The notes: generated by a model not told the origin, from the sequence alone. 64,000 nucleotides of DNA from Reyranella sp. CPCC 100927 (GCF_007859315.1 NZ_VOHA01000015.1:117717-181716); one strand, 5' to 3'; positions 17,266 through 26,725 are shown, numbered from the stretch's first letter. Program-made: numbers and translations.

Positions 17266-18419
17266 TGGCGGCGCCGATCGGGGCTGCCGCACTCAATGTG
17301 CCGCTGGTCGGCCGGCCAGGCAGTCGGGCCCGCCTCGAAACACCCGCTGCCGTGCTCGATCTCGACATCTTCGAGCATAACCTCTCGATGATGTCGCAGA
17401 CCTGCCGGCAGGCCGGTATCGGCTTCCGGCCGCATGCGAAGTCGCACAAATGCGCCGAGATCGCGCGCCGCCAGATGGCCGCGGGTGCGCTTGGCATCTG
17501 CTGCGCCAAGCCGGGCGAGTTGATGGCGTTGTTCGGCGCCGGCATCCGCGATCTGATGCTGAGTGCACCGGTCGCCAGCGCCGTGAAGATCGATCGGCTG
17601 GCACGTGCCGCCGCCGAGGGCGGGCGGATCTGCGTCGTCGTCGACCGCCCCGACCTGATCACCGCCTATGCCCAGGCGGCGTCGCGCCATGGCACCTGTT
17701 TCGACGTTCTGGTCGATCTCGATACGGGCCTCAATCGCAGCGGCGTTGCCGATGCGCAGGCGGCGGTCGACCTCGCGCGCCGGGTGACGCAGCACGCCAG
17801 CCTGCGTTATGCCGGTGTGCAAGCCTACCAGGGCCGGGTGCAGCATATCGCTGATTTCGAGGCACGCCGGGCTGCCAACGCCGAGGCAAACCACGTACTG
17901 GCAGGCATGATCGCGGCATTGCGTCAGGCGTCGCTGGCGCCGGATATCGTGTCGGGCGGCGGCACCGGCAGTCACCAGCTGGATGCACAGGCCGGCCTGC
18001 TCACCGAGGTTCAGCCGGGCTCCTATGTCTTCATGGATGAGGCGTACAATCCGGTCGACATCGATGGGCGCGGTGGACCGGGGTTCGGGCCAGCCTTGCG
18101 GGTCGCGGTGACGGTGGTGGGGCACAGTTCGACAGGCTTCGCCATCGTCGATGGCGGCAGCAAGAGCTTCGCCCTCGATGGCCCCGCGCCGCGCGTCCTT
18201 CTGGGTCAGGAGGTTGTTGGCAGGGTGGAGTGGTGTGGCGACGAGTTCGGTCGCATCCTGCCGAACGCTGGCGACGCAGCCCTGCCGATCGGGACCGTTG
18301 TTGAATGCACGGTCCCGCACTGCGATCCGACGATCAACCTGCACGACGTCCTGCACGTCGTGGCGGGCGATCAGCTTGTCGCGTTGTGGTCCGTTGAAGC
18401 CCGCGGCCGGGCCGACTGA
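17262..18419 (+). CDS. D-threonine aldolase/DSD1-like PLP enzyme
   Basis: A 385-residue fold-type III (alanine-racemase-like) enzyme. The PLP lysine is Lys60 in RPHAKSHK. The C-terminal beta domain carries VPHCDPTINL; the His-x-Asp there matches the metal site of D-threonine aldolases rather than the His-x-Cys of D-serine dehydratases. It should act on D-beta-hydroxy amino acids, cleaving them to glycine or a related amino acid plus an aldehyde. It overlaps hyuB by ATGA and ends the operon, which supports a pathway that yields D-amino acids. D-serine dehydratase or 3-hydroxyaspartate aldolase remain alternatives. Confidence 0.85.
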   Translation: MMAAPIGAAALNVPLVGRPGSRARLETPAAVLDLDIFEHNLSMMSQTCRQAGIGFRPHAKSHKCAEIARRQMAAGALGICCAKPGELMALFGAGIRDLMLSAPVASAVKIDRLARAAAEGGRICVVVDRPDLITAYAQAASRHGTCFDVLVDLDTGLNRSGVADAQAAVDLARRVTQHASLRYAGVQAYQGRVQHIADFEARRAANAEANHVLAGMIAALRQASLAPDIVSGGGTGSHQLDAQAGLLTEVQPGSYVFMDEAYNPVDIDGRGGPGFGPALRVAVTVVGHSSTGFAIVDGGSKSFALDGPAPRVLLGQEVVGRVEWCGDEFGRILPNAGDAALPIGTVVECTVPHCDPTINLHDVLHVVAGDQLVALWSVEARGRAD

Positions 18420-18421
18420 CC

Positions 18422-19477
18422 TTACCGCCCGGCGAGGTCGCGTCCTCGGCTAAACAAGGTCGTGATGCTGGGCGCGAAACGATCCCATAGCGGATCGATC
18501 CGGCGGCCGGTGCGGTGCAGCCGCACGTTCAGACAGGCGATCGCGCCCATGCGATAGCAGGCCAGAGCCTGGAACCAGTCGATCGCCGCAACACGCGCAC
18601 CGCGCGCCTCTTCATAGAGGGTAATCAGGGCGTCGCGTTCGATGCCGACATGGGGCTGCCAGCCGGTGTCCCAACAGTGCGGGTCCGCCATCATGGCGAG
18701 CCAGCCGAGATCGAGTGCCTGGGCGCCGATGCTCGCCAGTTCCCAATCGATGATTCCGGTGAGCCGGCCATCGTCGAACAGAAGGTTGCCGGGCTGGTAG
18801 TCACCATGGACGATCCCGATCGGTCCTCCATTCGGGATGCGCGCGGCCAGCGCGTCGGCGAGCGCACGTCCCTGCTGTAGCCAATGATCCTCCGGTGCCT
18901 TGGCCAGGATCGGGGCCCAGTACGCCAGCTCCGCCGCCAGCGGCCGGGGCTGCTCCCAGTCGCGCAGTGAGCCGCGCCAATCGAAGGCGTGCAGGCGCGC
19001 CAGGGCCGCCGCAGCCTGTGTCCACAGCGCCGCGACGCGATCTTCCGCCAGATCGAACGACGCGTGCGGCTCCCAGATGATGAACGTCCGTCCAGGAAGC
19101 CGCTCCATCACGATGAAGGGCGTGCCCAGATCGCTTTCGTCCGCGGATGCCCAGGGTACGTTCGGCGCCGGCAGTCCGGCGGCATGGAGCGCCCGCAGCA
19201 GCGGCGCTTGTCGATAGACGTCGGTGTTGCCCTGCCGTTTGACGCCGAACGGCGCGAGCTTGAGTACGAAGGGCGTCACGGTTCCGTCGGACAGACGGAT
19301 GGAGAAGCCGAACGTCAAACCTGCATGGCCTTCTTCCAGCAGCGCGAGCGCGAGGAGTTCGACATCGTCGCCGACATGACGGCTGATCAGCAGGCGAAGC
19401 CGTTCGGTGAGGGTACCAAGGTCCATGACGTACCGTTGACCATACGGCCGGTACCGTCGAGGGGTCGTGGACCGCAT
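18422..19477 (-). CDS. Phosphotransferase family protein (aminoglycoside-phosphotransferase fold)
   Basis: A 351-residue kinase-like protein of the APH/ChoK superfamily. It has the catalytic loop VHGDYQPGNLLF and the metal-binding IDWELASIG, and the N-terminal lobe carries FVLKLAPFGVK. Relatives include choline kinases and the kinase domains associated with acyl-CoA dehydrogenases, so antibiotic resistance should not be assumed. I prefer ATG 19477 because AGGAAA lies 7 bases before it. Starts at 19531 and 19426 are possible. It converges on the PLP-enzyme gene with almost no gap. Confidence 0.82.
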   Translation of the reverse strand: MRSTTPRRYRPYGQRYVMDLGTLTERLRLLISRHVGDDVELLALALLEEGHAGLTFGFSIRLSDGTVTPFVLKLAPFGVKRQGNTDVYRQAPLLRALHAAGLPAPNVPWASADESDLGTPFIVMERLPGRTFIIWEPHASFDLAEDRVAALWTQAAAALARLHAFDWRGSLRDWEQPRPLAAELAYWAPILAKAPEDHWLQQGRALADALAARIPNGGPIGIVHGDYQPGNLLFDDGRLTGIIDWELASIGAQALDLGWLAMMADPHCWDTGWQPHVGIERDALITLYEEARGARVAAIDWFQALACYRMGAIACLNVRLHRTGRRIDPLWDRFAPSITTLFSRGRDLAGR

Positions 19478-19611
19478 ATCGAATTTTCCTGGAGAAAGGT
19501 CCAAAGGGCGGGACTTCTGAATTTCAGGCATGCGTTTAGCGGACAGCGATCACCGGTGGTCTTTGCTACGCTGGTGATCACGGAAACGCAGCACAGCCAA
19601 CGGAGCAGGGC

Positions 19612-21303
19612 ATGTACGATCTGGTGATCCGCGGCGGCAGGGTGATCGACGGCAGTGGGGCACCGGCACAGACCGCTGACGTGGCTGTGACGGACGGGCG
19701 TATCGCGGCAGTCGGCGGCAAACTGGGACCGGCGCGGCGCGAGATCGATGCCGACGGCCTGCTGGTGACGCCGGGCTTCGTCGACATCCATACGCACTAT
19801 GACGGCCAGGCGACGTGGGATCCCTATCTCACGCCGTCGTCATGGCACGGCGTGACCACCGCGGTGTTCGGCAACTGCGGGGTCGGCTTCGCGCCGGTGC
19901 GGCCGGGCGCTACCGACTACCTGATCAACCTGATGGAAGGCGTCGAGGATATTCCCGGTACGGTGCTGTCCGAGGGCGTGCCGTTCACCTGGGAGAGCTT
20001 TCCGCAATACATGGACGCGCTGGCGGCGATGCCGCGCGCCATCGACATCGGCGCCCAGGTCCCGCACGCGGCGCTGCGCTTCTATGTCATGGGCGAGCGT
20101 GGCGCCGACCACGCCCAGATGCCGACCGACGACGAGCTCGCCCGCATGGCGGCGCTTCTGGAGGAGTCGCTGCTGTCGGGGGCCCTGGGGTTCACCACGT
20201 CGCGCACCACCAAGCATCGCGCGCGCGATGGCCGTCTGACACCCAGCCTCAGTGCGCGCGAGCCGGAGCTGTTCGCGCTGGCCCGCGCCATGAACCGCGC
20301 CGGTCGCGGCGTGCTGGAGGTGAACTCCGACTTCGGACCCGGCGAGTTCGAGGCGCTGCGTGCGGCGGCCGAGATCGCGCGCCGTCCGCTGTCGTGCCTG
20401 CTGGTGCAGGTCAACAAGACGCCCGACCTGTGGCGCCAGACACTGGATCAGATCCGCGCCGCGCGCGCCGCCGGCGTGGAGGCCAACGCCCAGGTCGGCT
20501 GCCGGCCGATCGGCGTGCTGCTGGGGCTGGACACCACGGTCAATCCGTTCTCCGCCCATCCGGTGTGGGCGTCGCTGCGCAACCTGTCGGCGGCGGAGCG
20601 CTATCAGCGCCTGGCCCACGACGCCGAGCTGCGGCAGCGGCTGATCGCGCCGGCCCCCGAGGGGGCCGCCTCGATCTTCGCCGCCGAGCTGTCGAAGGCT
20701 TATCCGCTGACGGCCGGTGGGCTCGACTATGAACCCGAACCCTCGAGCAGCGTGACGGCGCAGGCCGCCGCGCGTGGCGTGGACCCGCGTGCCTTGGCGC
20801 TGGACCTGATGATGGCGGACGGCGGCACGGGTCTGTTGCTGCATCCGTTCGAGAATTATTGCGGCGGCAATCTCGACGTCGTGCACACGATGCTGACCGA
20901 CGATGCCTGCGTGCTGGGTGTTGCTGATGGTGGCGCCCATGTCGGCGTCATCTGCGATGCCGGTGCGCCGACCTACCTGCTGACCCACTGGGCGCGCGAT
21001 CGCACCCGTGGCCCACGCCTGGCGCTGGAGTTCCTGGTGCACAAGCAGACGCGCGAAGCCGCCTTGGCCTATGGCATGGCCGACCGCGGTCTGCTGGCGC
21101 CGGGCTGCAAGGCCGATATCAACGTCATCGACTTCGATCGCCTGCGCCTGCTGGCGCCGGAAGTGGTCTACGACCTGCCCGCTGGCGGCAAGCGCCTGGT
21201 GCAGAAGGCCGAGGGCTATCGCCACATCTTCGTATCCGGTGTCGAGACGCTGCAGGCCGACCAGCACACGGGTGAACTGCCGGGCCAGCTGGTGCGTAGT
21301 TAG
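19612..21303 (+). CDS. N-acyl-D-amino-acid deacylase family amidohydrolase
   Basis: A 563-residue amidohydrolase-superfamily enzyme close to D-aminoacylases. It opens with DLVIRGGRVIDGSGAPA, has the metal-binding PGFVDIHTHYDGQATWDP at about residues 55-70, and GNCGVGFAPV, a loop typical of D-aminoacylases. It would remove acyl groups from N-acyl-D-amino acids or open related amides, giving free D-amino acids. This fits the nearby hydantoinase and D-threonine-aldolase-like enzyme. A palindromic repeat cluster follows its stop codon before the alcohol dehydrogenase gene. Confidence 0.87.
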   Translation: MYDLVIRGGRVIDGSGAPAQTADVAVTDGRIAAVGGKLGPARREIDADGLLVTPGFVDIHTHYDGQATWDPYLTPSSWHGVTTAVFGNCGVGFAPVRPGATDYLINLMEGVEDIPGTVLSEGVPFTWESFPQYMDALAAMPRAIDIGAQVPHAALRFYVMGERGADHAQMPTDDELARMAALLEESLLSGALGFTTSRTTKHRARDGRLTPSLSAREPELFALARAMNRAGRGVLEVNSDFGPGEFEALRAAAEIARRPLSCLLVQVNKTPDLWRQTLDQIRAARAAGVEANAQVGCRPIGVLLGLDTTVNPFSAHPVWASLRNLSAAERYQRLAHDAELRQRLIAPAPEGAASIFAAELSKAYPLTAGGLDYEPEPSSSVTAQAAARGVDPRALALDLMMADGGTGLLLHPFENYCGGNLDVVHTMLTDDACVLGVADGGAHVGVICDAGAPTYLLTHWARDRTRGPRLALEFLVHKQTREAALAYGMADRGLLAPGCKADINVIDFDRLRLLAPEVVYDLPAGGKRLVQKAEGYRHIFVSGVETLQADQHTGELPGQLVRS

Positions 21304-21440
21304 CCCTCTCCCGCAAGCGGGAGAGGGAGGGGCCCATTGCGCGAATCGCAATGGGAGGGTGAGGGCCCAAGGACGAGGTGTGTAACCCCTCACCCGCCGA
21401 CCGCTACGCGCTCGTCGACCTCTCCCGCTCGCGGGAGAGG
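21304..21440. repeat. Cluster of three palindromes (REP/BIME-like)
   Basis: Three hairpins follow each other: CCCTCTCCCGC-AA-GCGGGAGAGGG (21304-21327), CCCATTGCG-CGAAT-CGCAATGGG (21333-21355) and CCTCTCCCGC-TC-GCGGGAGAGG (21419-21440), separated by GAGGGTGAGGGC and a CCCCTCACCC complement. The first and third are near-copies. It lies between two co-directional genes, right after a stop codon, as REP-type repeats do. It probably affects transcript ending or stability. Confidence 0.75.
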
Positions 21441-21460
21441 TAAAAAAAGGAGGAAACCCC

Positions 21461-22516
21461 ATGAAAGCCGTCGTCTTTCTCGGAGAGCGCGAGCTCGCGT
21501 TCATGGACTTCGACGACCCGGCCCCGGACGTCGGCGAGGTCGTGCTCGAGATGAAGGCCTCGGGCATGTGCGGCAGCGACCTCAAGTACTATCGCGCGCC
21601 GAAGGACGGCGGCGGTGCCGCGGCACTGGGACTGGGCGCCCTGTCCGGCCCGGTGATCGCCGGTCACGAGCCGTGCGGCGTGGTGGCGGCCGTCGGCGCC
21701 GGCGTTCCGGAGGCGATGGCGCGGCCCGGCATGCGGGTGATGGTGCACCACTACAAGGGCTGCGGCGTCTGCAAGCACTGCCTGGTGGGCTGGACGCAGC
21801 TCTGCAGCAAGAGCGGCATGATCGTGTACGGCGCCACAGGTCACGGTGGCCATGCGCCCTATATGAAGGTGCCGGCCAGCACCCTGGTGCCGCTGCCCGA
21901 TTCACTCTCCTATGAAACCGGTGCCGCGATCTCCTGCGGCACCGGCACTGCGTTCGGTGCCCTGCAGCGCATTAACCTGACCGGCCGGGATACCATCGCG
22001 ATCTTCGGTCAGGGGCCGGTCGGCCTGTCGGCGACGCAGCTCGCCGCCGCCATGGGCGCCCGCGTGATCGCACTCGACATCAGCCCTGAGCGCTTGGCGC
22101 GCGCGACTGAATTCGGGGCCGACAGCGTGATCAATCCGTCGAAGACGGATGCCGTGGCGGCCATCAAGGATCTGACGCACGGCGAAGGCGTCGGTCTGAC
22201 CATGGACACGACCGGTGCGGCCGATGCGCGGGCACAGGCCGTGCGCGCCACCCGGACCTGGGGCACGGCGTGCTTTGTCGGCGAGGGCGGATCGGTGACG
22301 CTCGACGTCAGTCCGGACATGCTGCGCCGCCAGGTCACCATCGTGGCCTCATGGACGTTCTCGACCGTCGGCCAGGCCGAATGCGCGCGCTTCGTGGCCG
22401 AACGCAAGGTCGACGTCGATCACCTCTTCACGCACCGTTGGCGTCTGGGGCAGGCGGACGAGGCTTATCGCCTGTTTGACAAACAGAACACCGGCAAGGG
22501 CGTCTTCCTGATGTGA
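21461..22516 (+). CDS. Zinc-dependent alcohol dehydrogenase (MDR family)
   Basis: A 351-residue medium-chain dehydrogenase. Catalytic zinc ligands lie in GMCGSDLKYY and GHEPCGVV. The structural zinc loop has four cysteines (CGVCKHC followed by LC), and the Rossmann loop is GQGPVGLSA. It would oxidise an alcohol or polyol, or reduce an aldehyde, with NAD(P). The start is fixed by AAAAAAAGGAGGAAA just upstream. Placed after a D-aminoacylase-like gene, it might process an aldehyde from the D-hydroxy-amino-acid route, but that is inference. Confidence 0.92.
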   Translation: MKAVVFLGERELAFMDFDDPAPDVGEVVLEMKASGMCGSDLKYYRAPKDGGGAAALGLGALSGPVIAGHEPCGVVAAVGAGVPEAMARPGMRVMVHHYKGCGVCKHCLVGWTQLCSKSGMIVYGATGHGGHAPYMKVPASTLVPLPDSLSYETGAAISCGTGTAFGALQRINLTGRDTIAIFGQGPVGLSATQLAAAMGARVIALDISPERLARATEFGADSVINPSKTDAVAAIKDLTHGEGVGLTMDTTGAADARAQAVRATRTWGTACFVGEGGSVTLDVSPDMLRRQVTIVASWTFSTVGQAECARFVAERKVDVDHLFTHRWRLGQADEAYRLFDKQNTGKGVFLM

Positions 22517-22578
22517 GGTGCTATCGCTCGGGATGACAGCTGTATCAGAGGCCAGTCTCCAGCGCCGTCGGCCTGTCG

Positions 22579-23430
22579 TCAGAGGGTCGGGCCGGGATCC
22601 TTGATGGTGATGCGCCACAGGGTGCGCGGACGACTCATGTCGACCAGCGGTGCGGCGTGCAGCAGGGCGGCGTTGTCCCAGATGATGACATCGCCCGGCC
22701 GGTAGTCGTAGGTGTAGCGATAGCGCGGGTGCGTGGCGTGCGCTTTCAGGTCGTCGAGCAGGGCGATCGCCTCGACGTCGTCCATGCCCTCGATGCCGAA
22801 CGAACTGCCGGAAACAGCGTAGAGCGCCGGCCGTTCCGTGTGGGTATGCCGCCGCACCAGCGGATGGCGCACCCAGTCCATCCGCGCTTGCTGCGCTGCG
22901 CTCAGTCGCGAGGCGGCCGTGCGGGATGCTTCGTCGAGATCGTCGCGGTTGCCGTAGTGGTGCCGGCACACAAGGCCATCGATGCGTGCCCTGGTATCGG
23001 CCGGCAGATCCTCCCAGGCCCGGCGCTGGTTGGCGAACGTGGTGCCGGCGCCCCTGGCCGGCACGTCGATGGCATAGAGCATCGTGCAACGCGCCGGTAC
23101 GGCAAGATAGGAATAGTCGGTGTGGAAGTAAGTGCCGGCGTCGGCGAGGCCGATCGGCTCGCCGTCCTTCAGCACGTTGGACAGGATCAGGATGTTGGCG
23201 TCGGCCGGATGATGGAACTGGTCGATCACGTGCGGTTCGGGCTGGCCGAAGCGGCGCGCGAAGGCCATGAAATCGTTGGGTTGTAGTCTCTGGCCGGGCA
23301 GCACCGCCACGAGATGCTCGTGCAGCGCCGCTTCGATGGTCCCGAACGTGGGATCATCGAGATCACGGGCCAGGTCGATACCGGTGATCTCGCAGCCCAG
23401 GGCATCTGAGAGGGGGCGGATGGAGGCCAT
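22579..23430 (-). CDS. TauD/TfdA family Fe(II)/2-oxoglutarate dioxygenase
   Basis: A 283-residue dioxygenase of the TauD/TfdA family. The metal-binding HxD is in FHTDYSYLAV, the distal histidine in LLHAAPLVD, and the 2-oxoglutarate-binding arginine in the RTLWRI region. Members hydroxylate taurine, alkylsulfonates, chlorophenoxyacetates and other small acids. It follows a TRAP transporter gene by 16 bases and is likely in that operon, so its substrate is probably the organic acid imported by the TRAP system. Taurine itself is possible but not shown. Confidence 0.92.
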   Translation of the reverse strand: MASIRPLSDALGCEITGIDLARDLDDPTFGTIEAALHEHLVAVLPGQRLQPNDFMAFARRFGQPEPHVIDQFHHPADANILILSNVLKDGEPIGLADAGTYFHTDYSYLAVPARCTMLYAIDVPARGAGTTFANQRRAWEDLPADTRARIDGLVCRHHYGNRDDLDEASRTAASRLSAAQQARMDWVRHPLVRRHTHTERPALYAVSGSSFGIEGMDDVEAIALLDDLKAHATHPRYRYTYDYRPGDVIIWDNAALLHAAPLVDMSRPRTLWRITIKDPGPTL

Positions 23431-23446
23431 CGTCGGTACTCCTCGA

Positions 23447-24766
23447 TCAGCGCAGGAACTCCGGCGAGATCAGCGACGGCAGGATCAGCGACACATCGGG
23501 CCATATGATCACCAGCGCCAGCACCATCAGCATCGGCACCAGCATGATCATGGTGTCCTTGAGTGCATCGCCGATGCGGATGCCCGCCACCGAGCAGGCG
23601 ATCATCAGGCACAGGCCGTAAGGTGGCGTCACCAGGCCGAACGCGAGCGACACGATGCCGATCATGGCGAAGTGCACCGGATCCATGCTGACCGCCTTGG
23701 CCAGCGGCTGCAGGATGCTGCCGACGATAATGATCGCCGGGATCGCGTCGAGGAAGCAGCCGACCACCAGGAACACGAAGGCGATGAAGAAGCCGGTGAC
23801 GGTCAGACCCATGCCCCAGGCCGACACGCCTTCCAGAATCGCCTTGGGGATCTGGTAGTAGGCGAGCAGCCAGCCGAAGGCGCTGGCGGTGCCGACGCAG
23901 AACAGGGCGGCACCGGCCAGCTTGCCGGTGTCGAGCAGGGCATACTGCAGGCCCTTGAAATCCATCTCGCGGTAGACGACCAGCGACAGCGCGCCGGCGT
24001 AGAGCACGGCGATGCAGGCCGACTCGGTGGCGGTGAACCAGCCGAAGATCTTGCCGCCGATGATGATGGCGGGCGTCATCAGGGCCGGGATCGAGACCCA
24101 GCTGGCGCACAGGAACTCGCGCCAGGTCGAGCGCGGGTAGGTGGGATATCCACGCGCCTTGGCATACGCGTGCACGGTCGCCATCTGCGCCAGGCCGATC
24201 AGCAGGCCGGGAATGATGCCGGCCAGGAACAGCGCGCCGATCGACACCGTGAGCACGCCACCCCACACGATCATCAGGATCGAGGGCGGGATGATCACGG
24301 CCAGCACGGCGGAGACCGCCGTGATCGCCACCGAGAAGCTGTCGTCGTAGCCTTCCTTGCGCTGGGCCTCGATGAAGATCTTGGACTGGCTGGCGGCATC
24401 GGCGGTCGATGATCCGGAGATGCCGGCGAAGAAGATCGACAGCACGACATTAATCTGTGCCAGGCCGCCGGGGAAATGGCCCACCATCGATCGCGACAGG
24501 CGCATCAGGCGATCGGTGATGCCGCCGACATTCATCAGGTTGGCGGTCAGCAGGAAGAACGGCACCGCCAGCAGGATGAAGGAGTTGTAGGCGTTGAATG
24601 TCTCCTGCACCAACGTCATCGCCGACAGCCGCGGCTCGATCACCAGGATCGGCAGGCAGGCCAGGCCCAGCGCGAAGGCCACCGGCACGCGCAGGAAGAG
24701 GAACAGGAAGAACAGCCCGAACAGGATCAGCGCTGCCATGCCGGGCGACAGTACGGCGGTGCCCAT
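23447..24766 (-). CDS. dctM: TRAP transporter large permease (DctM)
   Basis: A 439-residue membrane protein of the TRAP large-subunit family with about 12 hydrophobic segments. Typical segments are VPFFLLTANLMNVGGITDRL near residue 60 and AVIIPPSILMIVWG near 155. It catalyses Na+-driven import of an organic acid delivered by the DctP-like binding protein. Its ATG overlaps the stop codon of dctQ (TGATG), so the two membrane subunits are translationally coupled. Confidence 0.95.
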   Translation of the reverse strand: MGTAVLSPGMAALILFGLFFLFLFLRVPVAFALGLACLPILVIEPRLSAMTLVQETFNAYNSFILLAVPFFLLTANLMNVGGITDRLMRLSRSMVGHFPGGLAQINVVLSIFFAGISGSSTADAASQSKIFIEAQRKEGYDDSFSVAITAVSAVLAVIIPPSILMIVWGGVLTVSIGALFLAGIIPGLLIGLAQMATVHAYAKARGYPTYPRSTWREFLCASWVSIPALMTPAIIIGGKIFGWFTATESACIAVLYAGALSLVVYREMDFKGLQYALLDTGKLAGAALFCVGTASAFGWLLAYYQIPKAILEGVSAWGMGLTVTGFFIAFVFLVVGCFLDAIPAIIIVGSILQPLAKAVSMDPVHFAMIGIVSLAFGLVTPPYGLCLMIACSVAGIRIGDALKDTMIMLVPMLMVLALVIIWPDVSLILPSLISPEFLR

Positions 24767-25278
24767 CAGGCCGACCTCCCCAACAGCACCCGCAGGTCGT
24801 CGACGAACTGCTCACCCAGGAACAGCAGCCACGTGACGCCGGTGATCGGCCAGGCGATATGGATCAGCCACAGCGGCAGTTCGGCCAGTTCGGAGATTCG
24901 GTTCCAGGCAAACTGCGTGAACTCGATTCCCGACCAGACGAAGACCAGCGCCAAAGCAAGCACGCCGAGCTTGGCCATCAGCTTGACCGCGGCCTCGGCG
25001 CGCGGCCGCAACCTGGGCCAGACATCGACCTCGAAGTGCAGGCTCTCGCGCACGCCGATCATGGCGCCGATCATGATCGTCCAGATGAAGAGAAAGCGCG
25101 CCATCTCCTCGGTCCAGATGTAGTGCGGGATCAGATCGGTGAAGCGCGAGAAGATCTGCAGCGTGACCGGTACGACCAGGATGGCGACCGACACCATCAG
25201 CAAGTACGACAGGATGCGGTGGTACCACGCGGTTGTGCGGCGCCACGGCCCTGGCGCATCGGGCGGCGTTTCACTCAT
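24766..25278 (-). CDS. dctQ: TRAP transporter small permease (DctQ)
   Basis: A 170-residue protein with four membrane helices and the family pattern IWTEEMARFLFIWTIMIGA followed by LHFEVD. I use ATG 25278, with GAGG 6 bases upstream, instead of the longer frame from 25338, which runs into the palindromic repeat before the gene. It forms the membrane complex with DctM. Confidence 0.92.
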   Translation of the reverse strand: MSETPPDAPGPWRRTTAWYHRILSYLLMVSVAILVVPVTLQIFSRFTDLIPHYIWTEEMARFLFIWTIMIGAMIGVRESLHFEVDVWPRLRPRAEAAVKLMAKLGVLALALVFVWSGIEFTQFAWNRISELAELPLWLIHIAWPITGVTWLLFLGEQFVDDLRVLLGRSA

Positions 25279-25313
25279 GCGTCCTCGCATGATTGTTGGA
25301 AGCGAATGCGCCC

Positions 25314-25413
25314 GGGAGCGCGGGCCTCTGGCCCGCACGGTGCGAATCGCCGATCATGATTGGTCTGCTCCCTGAGCGCTGTGGGCGAAAGCGGGCGGGA
25401 CGCCCGCGCTCCC
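25314..25413. repeat. Inverted-repeat element in the TRAP operon
   Basis: GGGAGCGCGGGC (25314-25325) is repeated exactly in inverted form as GCCCGCGCTCCC (25402-25413). Each arm also forms its own small hairpin (GCGGGCC-TCT-GGCCCGC and GCGGGCG-GGA-CGCCCGC). It sits between dctP and dctQ, where a stem could set the ratio of abundant binding protein to membrane subunits. The same GAGCGCGGGC core is at 7125-7147. Confidence 0.75.
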
Positions 25414-25420
25414 AGGATGC

Positions 25421-26416
25421 TCACTTGATGGCGTTGATCTGTTCGAGGATCTTGTCGACGCCGATGTCCTTGGCATAGGCGGCCATCACCGGGTCGACCA
25501 GCTTCTTCATGGCGTCGCGGTCGGCAAACGCTAGGCGTTTCAGCTTGCCGGCTTTCTCCAGCGCCTCGAGCTTGGCGGCATCTTCCGACGACTCGACCTG
25601 GCGGCCGTAGGCACCGGCCTCCTTGCCGGCCTTGGTCACCGCTTCCTGCAGGTCCTTGGGCAGGGTCTTGAACGTCTTGCCCGAGAAGCAGATCGGCCGG
25701 ATGGTGATGGCGTGCTCGGTCATCGCGAGGTTGGGGCCGACCTCGTAGAACTTCATCTGCTCGACGCCGGCTGCCTCGTTCTCGCCGGCGTGGATGACGC
25801 CGTTCTGGATGGCATTGTAGACCTCGTTGTAGGCGATCACCGTCGGCGACATGCCGGTGGCGGCGAACGTGCGGCTCCAGATCGGCGCCCCCTGGACGCG
25901 GACCTTGAGGCCCTTCATTTCGGCGAGGTTATGCACCGCCTTGTTGGCGAAGATGTTGCGCACGCCACCGCCGGCGTAGCCGATCAGCATGACGTCGGCC
26001 TTGGCCGCGATCTCGTCGGCGACCGGTTTCAGCAGGTCGGCATCGAGCACCTTGTTCCAGTGCGCCAGATCGCGGAACAGGAACGGCGCGTCGATGAACG
26101 GCGCGGCCTTGGAGAAGGTCGACATATGGGCCGGCGAGACGATGCCGTAGTCCACCGCCTTGCCCTGTGCCATGTACTCGAAATACTGCTTCTCCAGGCC
26201 CAGCGCGCTGTTCTTGTGCAGGGTGAAGTTGATCGGCTTGGCGTAGTACTTCTTCACCAGCTCCTCGAAGCGCACCAGCGCCTTGGTGAAGGCGTGGTCG
26301 TCGTTGAACTGCACCGCACCGTTGAGCGTGATCGTCTGGGCGTGACTGGTTGCGGTGGGACCCAGCGTCGCGATGGCGGACCCGGCAATGGTCGTCAACA
26401 CTCGTCTGCGTTTCAT
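25421..26416 (-). CDS. dctP: TRAP transporter substrate-binding protein (DctP)
   Basis: A 331-residue periplasmic binding protein of the DctP family. The signal peptide is [19 protein letters not shown]..., cleaved near SHAQ. Conserved family segments include [21 protein letters not shown] and [13 protein letters not shown], the latter including the arginine that usually binds the substrate carboxylate. The start is ATG 26416, with GGGAGA about 7 bases upstream; the longer frame from 26542 has no signal sequence. It is the first gene of dctP-dctQ-dctM-tauD-like. Confidence 0.94.
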   Translation of the reverse strand: MKRRRVLTTIAGSAIATLGPTATSHAQTITLNGAVQFNDDHAFTKALVRFEELVKKYYAKPINFTLHKNSALGLEKQYFEYMAQGKAVDYGIVSPAHMSTFSKAAPFIDAPFLFRDLAHWNKVLDADLLKPVADEIAAKADVMLIGYAGGGVRNIFANKAVHNLAEMKGLKVRVQGAPIWSRTFAATGMSPTVIAYNEVYNAIQNGVIHAGENEAAGVEQMKFYEVGPNLAMTEHAITIRPICFSGKTFKTLPKDLQEAVTKAGKEAGAYGRQVESSEDAAKLEALEKAGKLKRLAFADRDAMKKLVDPVMAAYAKDIGVDKILEQINAIK

Positions 26417-26552
26417 GGCGTATCTCCCAACGAGCCCATCGGTCGAATGCCGATCTTTGCGTGCGTCCTGGTGTGGGACGGGGCCGGTTGCGGAAATGAT
26501 AGCCATCACGTCGCGGCGGGGCAAATCGACCGGTGCGACCATGCTTTAGGGT

Positions 26553-26725
26553 TTGACAACGGCAACCCGAATGTGTCTTGTGCCGCGCACAATCGACTTT
26601 TGGTCTGCTTGGCCAAACCCCGCCGCGCCGCGGCGCCGTTTCCACACGCTACCCGAAAATCAGGTTGTCAAAACCGCGCAATCGTTGCGTGGTGGCGATG
26701 CGCACCGGCGCAAGAAGGACAGACG
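26553..26725 (+). promoter_or_regulatory. Promoter and 5' leader of first cold-shock gene
   Basis: TTGACA (26553-26558) is a good -35 box. GCACAATCGACTTTTGGTC (26587-26605), GGCGCCGTTTC and AGGTTGT follow. The same elements with the same spacing lie before the second cold-shock gene: TTGACA to GCACAAT is 34 bases, and GCACAAT to ATG 139 bases, in both. A transcript starting near GCACAAT would have a long structured leader, as known for cspA mRNAs. Confidence 0.6.

Noticed and set aside
18422..19477. Aminoglycoside resistance gene
   Set aside because: The APH fold is shared with many metabolic kinases; nothing in sequence or context points to antibiotic resistance.
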